Part shown: positions 1-10,495 of the stretch, one piece after another
Position numbering within the stretch: the first letter of the stretch is position 1
How the letters are laid out: each line of letters opens with the position of its first letter
NCBI RefSeq assembly: GCF_024139115.2
Contig: NC_085141.1
Location: 371,031,925 to 371,095,924, forward strand
Source of the DNA: Armigeres subalbatus
Lineage: Eukaryota; Arthropoda; Insecta; Diptera; Culicidae
DNA: 64,000 bases
Direction of reading: 5' to 3'
Position numbers and translations under genes: made by a program
The notes under the pieces: generated by a model
Database searches by the model: none
Seen by the model: only the letters and a program-made list of their open reading frames with translations
What the model was told of the DNA's origin: nothing

Positions 1-1016
1 GGTTTAAACTGTTGTCTTGACTATACTCCTGTTGAAAGTTCTCTTGAACAGTTCTGGGTGTTACTCAAACTCTCAAAGCAAAAGATAAGCATTGGTATTA
101 TTTACCGGCCTCCTAACCGCAAGAATGACATGTCAAGTATTTTCCGCCAAATCGAGTCCATGCAATCTATTTAAAACAATCTTGGAATACAGAATTACGA
201 TTACAACCAATCTACACTCGTTTGGGACCACGACACGACTCGAAATCGTCTGTACATTAACCGAACAGAATCACATATATCGAATAAATGCGCCGCACTT
301 CAGGTTTCAGTCTAAATTGTTTCAATCAAATCAATGGAATTGTGAATAGAAACAGGAGAACTACTCGAAGCAATGCCGGTTTTGAAGATATGCCAAGTGA
401 ACATGATTTAAATTTTCGTAAAACAAATTTCATCGGGATGAACAAGCGCCAAATTGCTTGGGATATTTTGGAAGCAGCTCCCAACATAGATGACGCCGTT
501 AGTCATTTAACACGAATGATTACTAGCACCTTGTTTGATTATTATAATTGTCCATAAGCTCACTCCCAAGCCATCCTGGGGTGATGCTCGCTTAAGAAAA
601 CTCAAACGCATTAGGTTCGAATTATTTACGGAAGTATTGCAGAACTCGATGTCCATATGTCAAGCAACAATTCAACCACGCGAGCAACAACTACTGGATT
701 TACAATAACCTGTCATACCAAAGGTACACTTCAAGGACTCAAGAAAATTTTCGGCGAGACCCCAAACAATTCTGGACGTTTGTCAAAACGCAAGGAAAAT
801 GGTTCAAATGTTTTTTGGAAATGTGCCAGCAGTTCGTCTGCTGAGTTGTTTGCAGTACATTTCGCATCCAATTTCATCGCATCCAATGACGAAGTAAAAG
901 AAGCTTGCAGCGATGTACCTTACAACACATGCGAGCTGAGGAATACGCTAATCGATCATCAGCAGATTGAGACGGCCATTGACTGCCGCCAGTATTCAAC
1001 TGCCGCTGGCTCTGAC
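1..1016 (+). pseudogene. Jockey-like non-LTR retrotransposon, 5' part (broken)
   Basis: Remains of the endonuclease and linker regions of a Jockey-type LINE. Bases 1-171 read into an endonuclease-like stretch with the typical IGIIYRPPN motif and then hit a stop. Around 550-830 other frames give linker-like text such as KPSWGDARLRKLKR and PKQFWTFVKTQGKW, as in Jockey proteins before the RT domain. Several frameshifts and stops separate these pieces, so it is dead. Its reverse transcriptase continues at 3,535, because a second LINE has inserted at 1,016. The long open frame across this boundary (657-1,967) is a chimera of two elements, not a gene. The Jockey clade is inferred from motifs alone; the left end is cut by the window edge. 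Confidence 0.75.
1005..1016. repeat. Target-site duplication, left copy
   Basis: GCTGGCTCTGAC occurs here and again at 3,535-3,546, directly flanking the inserted RTE-like LINE. Removing the insert plus one copy restores the Jockey-like RT text AAGSDGIPS across the junction, which is what a target-primed insertion should leave. Confidence 0.85.
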
Positions 1017-3534
1017 TTCAATGCGAAGATCGGATCCGACAACTCGAACCATGAGCGCATTATGGGACGCCATGGTCTCGGAGAAATGAGCGAAAACGGA
1101 GAGCTGTTCGCAGAATTTTGTGGTAATAACGACATGGTGATCGGGGGATCGCTCTTCCCTCATCGACCGGTTCACAAGGTCACGTGGGTCTCCCGTGACG
1201 GCTTTACAGAAAATCAAATCGACCACATCTGCATCAGCCGAAAATGGAAACGGAGCCTTCTTGATGTACGGAATAAACGTAGTGCCGATATCGCGTCTGA
1301 CCATCACCTCCTCATCGGCGAAATACGCCTGCGCATTGCGCGGATTCGTCGGCAGGAGGAAAGAGTTGGACGACGATTCAACACACGCCGACTGGAAGAT
1401 GCCACGGTGAAACGGTCCTTCGTCGAAGAACTGGAGACGCTTGCTGCAGATATTCCGGAAGGTGGCAGCGTGGAAGACCAATGGACCGCCATCAAGAATG
1501 CCTTCATCGCCACCAGCGAGAACAATCTGGGTGAACTACGCACCCAGAGAAAACAATGGATCACCGATGAGACCTGGAGGAAGATAGAGGAGCGAAGAGA
1601 AGCCAAAGCCGCGATAGAGCGATCGAAAACCAGAGGAGCCAAAGTCTTAGCCCGTCAACGATACACGGCTCTTGAGAAGGAAGTAAAACGCTCATGTCGA
1701 CGGGACAAGCGAGCGTGGGCAGACTCTCTGGCCGACGAAGGAGAGAGAGCCGCCGCAACCGGGGACATTCGCCTCCTCTACGATATCTCACGACGCTTAA
1801 GCGGGGCGAAGATGAATGCAACGATGCCTGTGAAAGACGCGAATGATCAGTTATTGACCGACCCAACTGACCAGCTGAAACGCTGGTTCGAGCACTTCGA
1901 ACAACTTTTCAAGTGCCAACCAGGCCATCACCACCTCGGCATGATCTGCCTAGGATCCGACGTATAACACATGTCAATACCGAAGCTCCATCACTGCTAG
2001 AGATTCAAACAGCCATCCAAAGCATGAAATCGAATAAAGCCCCAGGGGTCGACCGCATATCAGCCGAGATGCTCAAAGCTGACCCCATGACATCCGCTCA
2101 ACTACTGCATCGTTTATTTCGTAATATCTGGGACACCGCAACTTTCCCGGTCGACTGGATGCAAGGTATCTTAGTGAAGGTGCCCAAAAAGGGTGACCTG
2201 ACTGTATGCGATAACTGACGAGGCATTATGTTGCTGTGTACCGTTCTCAATGTTCTGTGCAAAATTATCCTAGCCCGGATTCAGGAGAAGATCGATGCGA
2301 CTCTCCGGCGGCAGCAAGCCGGATTCCGTGCCGGAAGATCCTGTGTGGACCATATTGTCACGCTCCGCATCATTTTGGAGCAGGTCAACGAATTCAAAGA
2401 GTCCCTTTACTTGGTATTCATTGACTATGAAAAGCTTTCGACCGTCGCAATCACGAGAATATGTGGGCGCCCTGAGACGCAAGGGGTTCCTGAGAAAATC
2501 ATCGGCCTCATCGAAGCACAGTACGAGGCCTTTTCGTGTAGAGTGCTGCACAATGGGGTCCTGTCCGACCCTATCCGGGTCGTAGCTGGTGTGAGGCAAG
2601 GATGTATTCTATCACCGTTACTGTTCCTCATCGTAATCGATGAGATTCTGGTAGATGCGATTGACCGTGAACCAAACCGCGGGCTGTTATGGCAGCCTAT
2701 AACCATGGAGCACCTAAACGACTTCGAATTGGCGGATGACGTTGCACTACTCGCGCAACGGCGCTCTGATATGCAGAGTAAGCTCAACGACCTAGCCGAT
2801 CGCTCCTCCTCGGCAGGTTTAGTCATCAACGTCAACAAAACCAAATCGTTGGATGTAAACACGGTGACTCCTTCCAGTTTCACAGTAGCCGGGCAACCAG
2901 TGGAGAATGTTGAAAGCTTCCAATATCTTGGTAGCCAAATGGCGTCAGACGGCGGTACCAAGATCGACATAGGCGCACGGATCAAGAAAGCAAGGGCTGC
3001 CTTTGCGAGTTTAAGAAATATCTGGAAAAACAGGGAGATAAGTGAACGCACCAAAATACGAATTTTCAACTCTAACGTGAAATCTGTGCTGTTATACGCT
3101 AGCGAAACATGGTGTGTATCAGTGGAGAACACTCAACGGCTGCAGGTGTTCATTAACAGATGCCTGCGGTATATAATTCGGGCCTGGTGGCCTCACAACT
3201 GGATCTCAAACAACGAGCTCCATCGTCGTTGTCACCAGAGGCCGATAGCAACAGAAATTCGGGATCGGAAGTGGGCTGGGTCGGCCACACTCTACGTAGG
3301 GGCGGAAACGAAATCTGTAAGCAAGCATTAGACTGGAACCCAGCGGGACATCGCAGCAGAGGCAGACCCAGAGGCTCATGGCGGCGAAGCCTCAATAAAG
3401 AAATAAAAGAAGTCGACCGAAATCTAACCTGGCAACAGGTTAAAGCGATAGCCGGGCATCGCTCAGGATGGAGATCTTTCAAGTCGGCCCTTTGCACCAC
3501 CGGAGGTGTACAGGATCCATAAGTAAGTAAGTAA
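1017..3534 (+). mobile_element. 5'-truncated RTE-like LINE inserted in the Jockey-like element
   Basis: Begins inside the apurinic-type endonuclease domain (FNAKIGSDN, then TENQIDHICISRKW and SDHHLLIG up to about 1,320). A basic linker follows to about 1,900, then the reverse transcriptase: KAPGVDRISAEML near 2,040, QAGFRAGRSC near 2,315, VRQGCILSPLLF near 2,595, ADDVALLAQ near 2,735 and YLGSQMASDGG near 2,925. The C-terminus has a GRPRGSWRR and WQQVKAIAGHRSGWRSF tail ending at about 3,500. The 3' end is a TAAG microsatellite tail. It is inactive: a frameshift lies near 1,915, a TGA at 2,216-2,218 replaces the expected Trp codon in CDNWRG, and the catalytic AFD motif is garbled near 2,435. 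Clade is uncertain; this endonuclease type is often annotated as craniofacial-development-protein-2-like. Confidence 0.85.
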
Positions 3535-3834
3535 GCTGGCTCTGACGGAATTCCATCATGCATTCTGCATGCAAAAAGTGCAAGTGACCTGGTCCGTCCT
3601 TTAGTAATTTTATTAAAAAATTCCCTACGACAGCGTACATTCCCATCTGACTAGAAAATTTCTGTTATGTTCCTAAAAAAATTATCGTGGAATAATAGCG
3701 TTAGCTCAAAAGTCTGCAAAAATTATATCTCCTCGGATCAACATGGTTTCTACCCCAAAAGATCAGTTTCCACGAACCTTATGCATTTTGTGTACGAAAT
3801 ATTGATGCAGGATCTCAAATCGACGCTTTATATA
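3535..3834 (+). pseudogene. Jockey-like LINE, RT domain start
   Basis: Resumes the element broken at 1,016. Bases 3,535-3,650 read AGSDGIPSCILH, then SASDLVRPLVILL and LRQRTFPSD, the first RT motif of Jockey-type LINEs. Further on, the text INMVSTPKDQF and a following frame match the HGF-PKRSVSTNL segment. The reading continues into DALYTD, which is split by the MITE at 3,835. The first 12 bases are the second copy of the target duplication. Confidence 0.8.
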
Positions 3835-4370
3835 GGGTAAAACGACCTATTATGGAGGAGTTAAGCACCGTGTCAAAACAGAATTGATTACAAAAATTCT
3901 TCAAAAAATACCTGTTGGTCGATTTCCACATTGTAGTAGTTGAATAGGATGCTCGTTAACTATAGTTTCGTAAATATTACGTCAATTGTGCTGTACTTAT
4001 GTTGTTTTGTTTTTATCACAATAAAAACAAACTAGCGCAATAATAGGACGCAGTTGCCTATCGTTGCGATATTTTTTGAAGGTTAGTCCTATTGTTGCGG
4101 TATTGCATGTAATTCTTATGGGGAGCGATACCGCAACAAAAGGACCTTAGCACTGCCGCAATAATAGGCTCAAAGGATTCAAATTTTTAACGAAAAATAT
4201 TGATTTTTCATCATTTTGAACGGAATTTTGTTAAACAAAAGCTGTTCTAGTCGTTAATCCGAAGAGTTTTAGCGTACCCAAAATTGTTTCCAATGGCATT
4301 ATACCCAGAATGGACTACTTTAACACTACCGCAACATTAGGGCATACCACAACGATAGGACGTTTTACCC
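3835..4370. mobile_element. TA-flanked MITE (Tc1/mariner-like), 536 bp
   Basis: The ends are imperfect inverted repeats starting GGGTAAAACG, with CGTTTTACCC on the right. It is flanked by TA at 3,833-3,834 and 4,371-4,372; deleting the element and one TA restores the host LINE reading frame (DALYTDVKSAFDRV). There is no coding capacity. The interior repeats the motif CCTATTGTTGCGG and its complement several times, for example at 4,088-4,106 and 4,128-4,145, so it can fold on itself. The TA duplication points to a Tc1/mariner-type transposase. Confidence 0.85.
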
Positions 4371-4372
4371 TA

Positions 4373-4860
4373 CTGATGTAAAATCAGCATTTGACCGAGT
4401 GGATCACCAGATATTACTTACAAAACTGGACAAGCTGGGAATTCTTCAAATCTCGTTTACTGGTTTGAGTCCTATCTTACCAGCCGTAAGCTGAGCGTTA
4501 AAATCGGTAATCATTCATCGGAATTCTTCTCAAATAAGTCCGGCGTTCCTCAAGGAAGCAACCTTGGTACACTGCTATTTGCAATCTTCATCAACGAACT
4601 GCCCAGGCTATTGCTCCCATGTTATTGATTATTTTATGCAGATGACGAGAAAATTTTTATTGTCAACAGCATCCAAGACTACCATCAGCTGCAAGAGTTG
4701 TTGAATGTTTTCGTTGAATGGATTTTTGAAACATTTTTTATATCAACCATTCTTGTGGTGCTTTTCAATTACGTCTACAAGCTAGGGGCGTATTACCGAT
4801 ATCAATCGCACCATACTGATGTACCCTGATGACCATAACAATAAAACTACGAATCATTGT
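4373..4860 (+). pseudogene. Jockey-like LINE, RT catalytic region
   Basis: Continues the RT: VKSAFDRVDHQILL, then SGVPQGSNLGTLLFAIFINE at about 4,538-4,600, then the catalytic box YADDEKIFI with YADD at 4,635-4,646. Frames shift at least twice (around 4,440 and 4,620). After about 4,720 the text becomes too decayed to align and fades out by about 4,860. Together with 1-1,016 and 3,535-3,834 this is one dead LINE that received two later insertions. Confidence 0.8.
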
Positions 4861-7367
4861 TTTAAGTTTTATAACACGTGCCACAAATTATAATGTTTGA
4901 TATCCTCCAGTCATTTTTTTTGCCTGAAAAAAAATTATTACTGGTTCGGCTGGTTTGAAAAATTCAGCTGATTCTGGAACCTGAGAATGTCTGAGAAGTT
5001 TCTCTAGGTTAGACTAAAACCCGAAAAGCAACAGTTAAGGAGAAGCAAATTCCTTGGGGCGTATAAATTCCGACTGCAGATCCGCGATAATTTTAGTGCA
5101 CCACATAAAGGTATAAAGGAATCAAGAATGGCAAGGACGGCAAGGATGATCCGGATTGGAATATTCAATCGAAACATCGGTGCTGTCCCTCTTAAATGTA
5201 AAGGTTTTTGAAATTGGAAGCTAGAATATCTCAAATCCGAACACAAAGTTGGAGAGAGCTTTACTGGTTGACATGGAACTGAAGTATGATGATTGGATAC
5301 GGAAAAGATGCAGCTTATAGTATGTATTACTATCAATATTACTACATACTTTAGTAAGTACGTTCCTTTTCTCATTCATTCATTCAGGATTTGTTCACCC
5401 AGGAATATTTTCAATCTATCATCTTTGTTTGCACTCCAGGCAAAGTTTGTGGATCAGCAAGATCATGCAACGGCAAGGCGAGTAAAGTATCAGGGCAGCA
5501 CAATTTTATGTTCTTTCCCGTTCAGTTTTCAGTTGGCGCGAAATCACTTTTCCTCATTAAATTACAGTAAAACAGTCATATCACATTACTTAGACAAACT
5601 TTTCTATTTTGCATGCTATCCACAATTAAACTATTTATTTCACTAATAGACTAACGTATACTTAATTTATTTTGAACTTAAATTTAACAATCAAACGAAT
5701 GATACAAAATAACAAACAATAAAACTGTTCTCCGCACGATATTGCGGGCCGGTGGTGCCCATTGGCCGATCGATGTTGCACTGACTCGGTCCAAACAATC
5801 CGAACAGTGTTGATGGTCTCTCTATCTGCTGACTCTAGTGTTAGAAAGGCACGATTCCCTTCTTGTTGTGTGGTCAGCTCGTTGTCCAGTCGAGTAGGTG
5901 TACACGATGAAGCAGCCGTAGTGACTGTATACTCTCCCTAGTATGGTGCAATCATATTCGGTGCAGATGTGTTGAGTTGCATGCAGAAATAACGTTCATT
6001 TCGATCGTTGTATGCGAATATCATTTGTGGCTTGACCGCAGCATAAACGACGATGATGTACACGCAGGCCACAGAATTGAGGACAGATGAAGAACTTGTA
6101 GCAAACAATCTTACCTGCCACGTTATAGAAAGTTGTTTTAGACTATTGTTCAATGTGGAAGAAATATTCATATACTAACTCGACTTACAAGCCATAAATA
6201 ATTTGCAAATCATGTTTAAAAGTTATTACAGAAATCTTGTTATTGGATATTGCGTCCAATTTAGTTGATTGTGATTTTATTGACATTTGTGTTGAACGAA
6301 ATAGTGTATCCATTTTATTCTTACATGTCGCTCTGAGTATATCCTCCTTAGCTCATTTCGGTACATATTAGGAACTCGATCGCTGTGGTTAAAACCTGTC
6401 CTCGTGGTATATGGGCCTGTCCATGTAATTATAATATTGATATAATATTGTTTCATAAATTTTCATATTAGTAAACTGTAGGTATTTCCAGCTGACTGTT
6501 ATATTTCATTCGTACAAATTCTTCTCTAAGAGAGTTTCTTTTTTTTAATGTAACACATATTGGATAGATCGGTTGCGTTTCGACGTAGAAAAAATTATAT
6601 GGGGAGGCTGTTTTTCTTTATTTTTCGTTTCAGAGAGCGAGCAATGGCGCTTAAAACTAGGCTTATTAACCTAGGCTATCCCCGTTTCTTCCTTTCGTGA
6701 ATTCAAAACTTTTAGTTGATCATGTTAAATATTCATTACTGAATAAACTGATTGCCGATGAGTTATGAATTATCTCTCAATTCCAAGCCTGCATGGTGAG
6801 CCTGGCCGATTTAATATTTATGTCATATGTATGATATGTTCCAAATATTAATGTTGACAAGAAAATGCTCGGAAATACAACCGACATTTCCAGGATGCTT
6901 TTCAATACTGGCTATGCATATCGTAAGACAAATTGTAATATTTAAGAAAAGAAATGATGTTTTTACGCCTGTTTGAGCAAGACATGTGTTGATGGTCTAC
7001 TCAAAATGGCTTTTCTTAAACTTAACGCTTCATTAACCAAACGCAGATGAAGTTATTAGAAATAAAATGAATATGTAATGAAATACCATCCATTTTGTAT
7101 AATAATGTAGTCCTACATCACATTTGCGTACAACCCGATCGGGCTGTACCTTCGAGTTTTAAAATCTTTTGTATTTCAACCACCTATTCTGTGTATGATT
7201 GTATCCCAAATTAGCTATCGTGATAGAATTTATGTATCTCTTATTTCAAATTTATGGAAGGGCCACGGCCCTTCTCTGGCCTTCTGGCTACGCCCTACCG
7301 CACATGGCAGTGCACGCCATTCTTGTTTTTGCCCACGCTCTTGACCCATCCAATTTGTTATTCGATT
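4861..7367. other. AT-rich stretch with no supported gene
   Basis: No conserved domain, TIR or LTR pair was recognised. A GC-richer patch at about 5,725-5,945 could be part of a decayed retroelement, but no second copy lies in the window. An open frame at 5,938-6,171 on the minus strand (77 codons, ending NMIAPY) has no recognisable domain and is not called a gene. Confidence 0.4.
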
Positions 7368-7389
7368 CTAGCAGCTAATACATCAAAGT

Positions 7390-8005
7390 GCGGGCTTGGT
7401 AGTCATATGGCTACTGCTTCTGCCTCATACGCAGGAGGTCGTGGGTTCAATCCCAGGTCCGTTCCATTCTCCTACTTTGTATCTTTCTCTTTATTTCTCA
7501 TGTTCTAGCAATCGATAGAACTGGAAATGGACTTCCATACCGTTTCCATTACTATTCCTATACCTTCAACTTGAGTATTCTAACAGTAATCTGCTAGAAT
7601 TGGAAATGAACTATAGAGCTCGTTTCCTACATCCAATTAGAAATTCCATCAGTTATCTTCTCCTATCTATCACATTGGCAGCTCGTTAACCAAGACGGAC
7701 CTCTGCCTCTCCAACCTAACCCAGAAATTCCAACAAATTCCGCATGAACTCGGGCAAGTGCAGAGGTATATTCGGCTTGCAGTGGGCGAGTGATTGCATC
7801 ATCATTTCATCCCCTTCCCTACATTGACTTGCATTCTGACGTGGCAGGCGCCAGTATGACCTAACAAATGAGATCACCAGTACTTGTACATTGAAGATGT
7901 GTGCTAGTCCCAAGCAAACATCTGTTGGTTCCCTATGCAAGAACAGCTGATCTGGTCATAATGGAGTAGCAACTACGAGCAGTCAATCAAGCTCAAGCTC
8001 AAGCT
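7390..8005 (+). mobile_element. tRNA-headed SINE, 616 bp, with 22-bp target duplication
   Basis: The head is tRNA-like: an A-box-like TGGTAGTCATATGG at 7,397-7,410 and a B box GGTTCAATCCC at 7,444-7,454, spaced as in RNA polymerase III promoters. A body of about 540 bp follows, ending in a CAAGCT microsatellite tail at about 7,986-8,005. A 22-bp direct repeat with one mismatch flanks the unit (7,368-7,389 and 8,006-8,027), which marks both ends precisely. The body (about 7,500-7,980) presumably matches the 3' end of a partner LINE, but no such LINE was recognised here. It codes for nothing. Confidence 0.85.
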
Positions 8006-8070
8006 CTAGCGGCTAATACATCAAAGTTATCTTTATCAGAACTATCTAAAAACTTCGTTTGCCTGATAAC

Positions 8071-8156
8071 ATATACTGCCGTGAATCGCATGTCTGTCCC
8101 ATCTTTGCTAGGTTTCCTATTCACATGGGACAAATATGCGATTCACGGCAGTATAT
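8071..8156. mobile_element. Short hairpin MITE, 86 bp
   Basis: Two 32-bp arms (8,071-8,102 and 8,125-8,156) are inverted copies with about 30 of 32 matches, separated by 22 bases. The outermost bases are ATATACTGCCGTGAATCGC and its complement; the TATA at each edge is compatible with a TA target duplication. No coding capacity. Probably a minimal Tc1/mariner-type MITE. Confidence 0.75.
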
Positions 8157-9856
8157 GGCATAGAAATAATTGTTCGTTCTTAAATTTTCACAATCCAAAT
8201 TCACTTTTCATAAATACTTATGGCTAACCTAATCCGAAAAATCCTAATCAGAAATACAAAAAGTGAATTGGAATTTCTTGATTCACAATCAACGAATGTA
8301 ACATTGAATCAATGGGGATGACAACAATGATAGAAAATGGAAACATTTGAGCGGTATTTTCTTCTACTCGGGCAAACGTCGTGTTGTGATTGCATCCGAA
8401 TCATTCCACCTGAGTCGACATGTGACTACTGCTCCAATACCCGGGTAGCCTACTGTGTGATTGTTGTGGCAACTCTTCCACCGAAAAGAGGCTTTGAATC
8501 GAGTTGGGCGCGGCGACGGTAGGCGTAGGACCTGGCAATGTAAATAAAACTAACAAAAATAGTTCCAGAATAAAATTTGCCCAAATTTTGCGATTTGGTA
8601 GCTAATGGCACTCTAGGTCATGCGGTGCTGCCATTGGGAGGGGGTTCGTTTTTTATAACATTGTTGATTGCCGTTTTGGTTGCCTATTTCTAAACATCAC
8701 CAATGGAATGAATGGGACTATGTACTCGAAGAGGGGGTAAATGGCCCAGTACCAGCACTTCGATGTGTATTGCTGTTATTAAACGCAGACATCTGAGGAA
8801 GTTTGGTGGTCTGTGCGGACCGGTGAAAAAGGAGTGGGTCCGAAGGAGCAGAATAGCTGTGGAGCAGTTTCGTGTGATATCGCGACTGGAACCGTTAGTC
8901 GATTGTGAACGGTTGGACTTTACGGACTCGCGTGGAAAAAGCACCCTCACGGTGTCGTACAAGGCTTGAGAGTGATTGAACGTTTCGTGTCGCTGGGCAA
9001 GGGATATTTCTTGCTTGGATAATGGAATAAAGGACAATGAAAGGCGGAATTCAGGAGTTGGGGCCTTGACCACTGGAGTACAAAGAACAAGGCTGTGAAT
9101 ATTGAATAAAGTAAGTACGTATGTAGTTTTGGTACATTGACATTGAAAGAAAAATTCAATTGAATTGGAATAGTCAGTTTTCAAGTTAGTACCGTTACGA
9201 TGTTTGCTTTATGTTTTGACTGATTTTGCTATGTTAACAATGCTTTTGTTAGCGACTAGTGGATTATCAATAACAAAACAGCGATAGATACAAGAGAGAT
9301 TTATTACATCTTTATTTAGATCTAAATCCCTGTTATCATGGCTGAAGTGAGATTTAGCTACTTCACAATTTGAATATTATGCATAATAGTCACTTTAACA
9401 ACACTTCCAACCAAACTGAGTGAGAAAAGTACTATCGCAGTTGATTCTATTACTTTATTAAAACTTTACAGATACGTATTTCGGTCTCTACAGTAAGACC
9501 GTTTTAGAGTCTCGCATTTGACTCGACCTCTGTCGAGTCGAACCAAACACGACGCATATAAGATTATTGAGGTAGAAATTCGCACCTGTAAATTTCCAAT
9601 CATTTGGAGGAATTAGATGGGTTAGTACTACCACGTCTCATTATAAATAAAGACTTTCCACTGAACAAGTTTAAAAATAAATTTGTACTCAACACAAGAA
9701 CAATTTACAAATCGCTTCATAACAGCCCTTACCCAACATGACAAAAAATATAAACAACATGTAAAAATACCTACACTAAATTGATCACTCATATAGCTAG
9801 GTTTTACCCAGCTAGAGGCAAGATCTGAGCCGGTTCATTTCCAACGTTATCAACTC
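8157..9856. other. Intergenic stretch with repeat-like pieces
   Basis: A GC-richer segment at about 8,340-9,060 contains open frames on both strands (85 and 164 codons) with no recognisable domain. It is followed by AATAAA at 9,103-9,108 and a TAAGTACG run, so it may be the 3' part of a decayed retroelement. Around 9,476-9,570 lies a repeat-like block with CGGTCTCTACAGTAAGACCG and GACTCGAC/GTCGAGTC inverted pairs. No gene is called. Confidence 0.35.
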
Positions 9857-9895
9857 ATGAAGCTCAGTCTATCAGATCATCTCAATCGAAGCACC

Positions 9896-10274
9896 ATGAT
9901 TCCCCGAGTATTGATTTCTATTTGTGCAATCGTCGTCATTTGTTCAATGATCCAGTTAACAAACGCAGCTGCGGCATTGAACCAAACAGTGCAATATTGT
10001 ACGAATAATTTTAAGGTCAAGATAGGTACGGTCAAATTATTCATCAGTGTCGGTATTTGACTAAAAATCATTCCAAACTTTAACAGAAACTTGCCCGGAG
10101 AATGAAGAGTTCGACTGTTGTGGTGAATGCATGCAGCCGACCTGCGACTTTCGGGACACAAGCTTGTGGAATTGTTTCTTCTGTCCCTCGGAATGCGTTT
10201 GCAAGGCGGGATTCATTCGTAAGAGCGAACGAGGAGCGTGCATTCCTATCCAGGAATGTCCAACCGGAAACTGA
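9896..10274 (+). CDS. Secreted TIL-domain (trypsin inhibitor-like) cysteine-rich protein, two exons
   Basis: Exon 1 is 9,896-10,025 and exon 2 is 10,087-10,274. The 61-bp intron has donor ATAG|GTACGG and acceptor TTTAACAG; the split codon gives Glu44. Product 105 aa. Residues 1-24 form a signal peptide (hydrophobic ISICAIVVICSM, cleavage likely after TNA). Residues 46-101 form one TIL domain: it starts CPENEEF, has CGEC and CVCKAGFIR and ends ACIPIQEC, giving the ten family cysteines plus one extra at position 54. TIL proteins are extracellular serine-protease inhibitors; the very short C73-FF-C76 spacing would put Phe in the presumed reactive loop (inference). The ATG at 9,896 has ACC before it and directly precedes the signal peptide; an in-frame ATG at 9,857 has a poorer context and lies upstream of a TCAGTC initiator-like motif near 9,865. 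No damage seen. Confidence 0.85.
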
Positions 10275-10435
10275 ACTCTCCAATAGTGTAACGACGTAAA
10301 AACGTTTAAACGATATTTGTCAGTACAATTGTTTCAACTAAGAAAATATAATAAGGTCTACATGTGGAATGTCTTCACCTGTCATAAGACAAGTTTAGTA
10401 CAGGGTCCGGCAATTAAAGTGCTACATTGGATTGG

Positions 10436-10441
10436 AATAAA
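10436..10441 (+). promoter_or_regulatory. Possible polyadenylation signal of the TIL gene
   Basis: AATAAA lies about 160 bases after the TGA of the inhibitor gene and before the inverted-repeat element at 10,496. It is the nearest canonical signal on that strand, but AATAAA is common in AT-rich DNA. Confidence 0.35.
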
Positions 10442-10495
10442 CAGATAAATTGATCAAAACAAAAATAATTTATTATAATTTGATTCAATGTTACC

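Noticed and set aside
657..1967. A single 436-codon gene with an endonuclease-like domain
   Set aside because: The frame crosses the insertion boundary at 1,016, so it fuses decayed Jockey-like text with an RTE-like element.
5725..5945. Solo LTR
   Set aside because: GC-richer than its surroundings, but no TG...CA ends with a target duplication and no second copy could be shown.
7390..7470. Functional tRNA gene on the plus strand
   Set aside because: The tRNA-like head is followed by a long body and a microsatellite tail with a target duplication, so it is a SINE.
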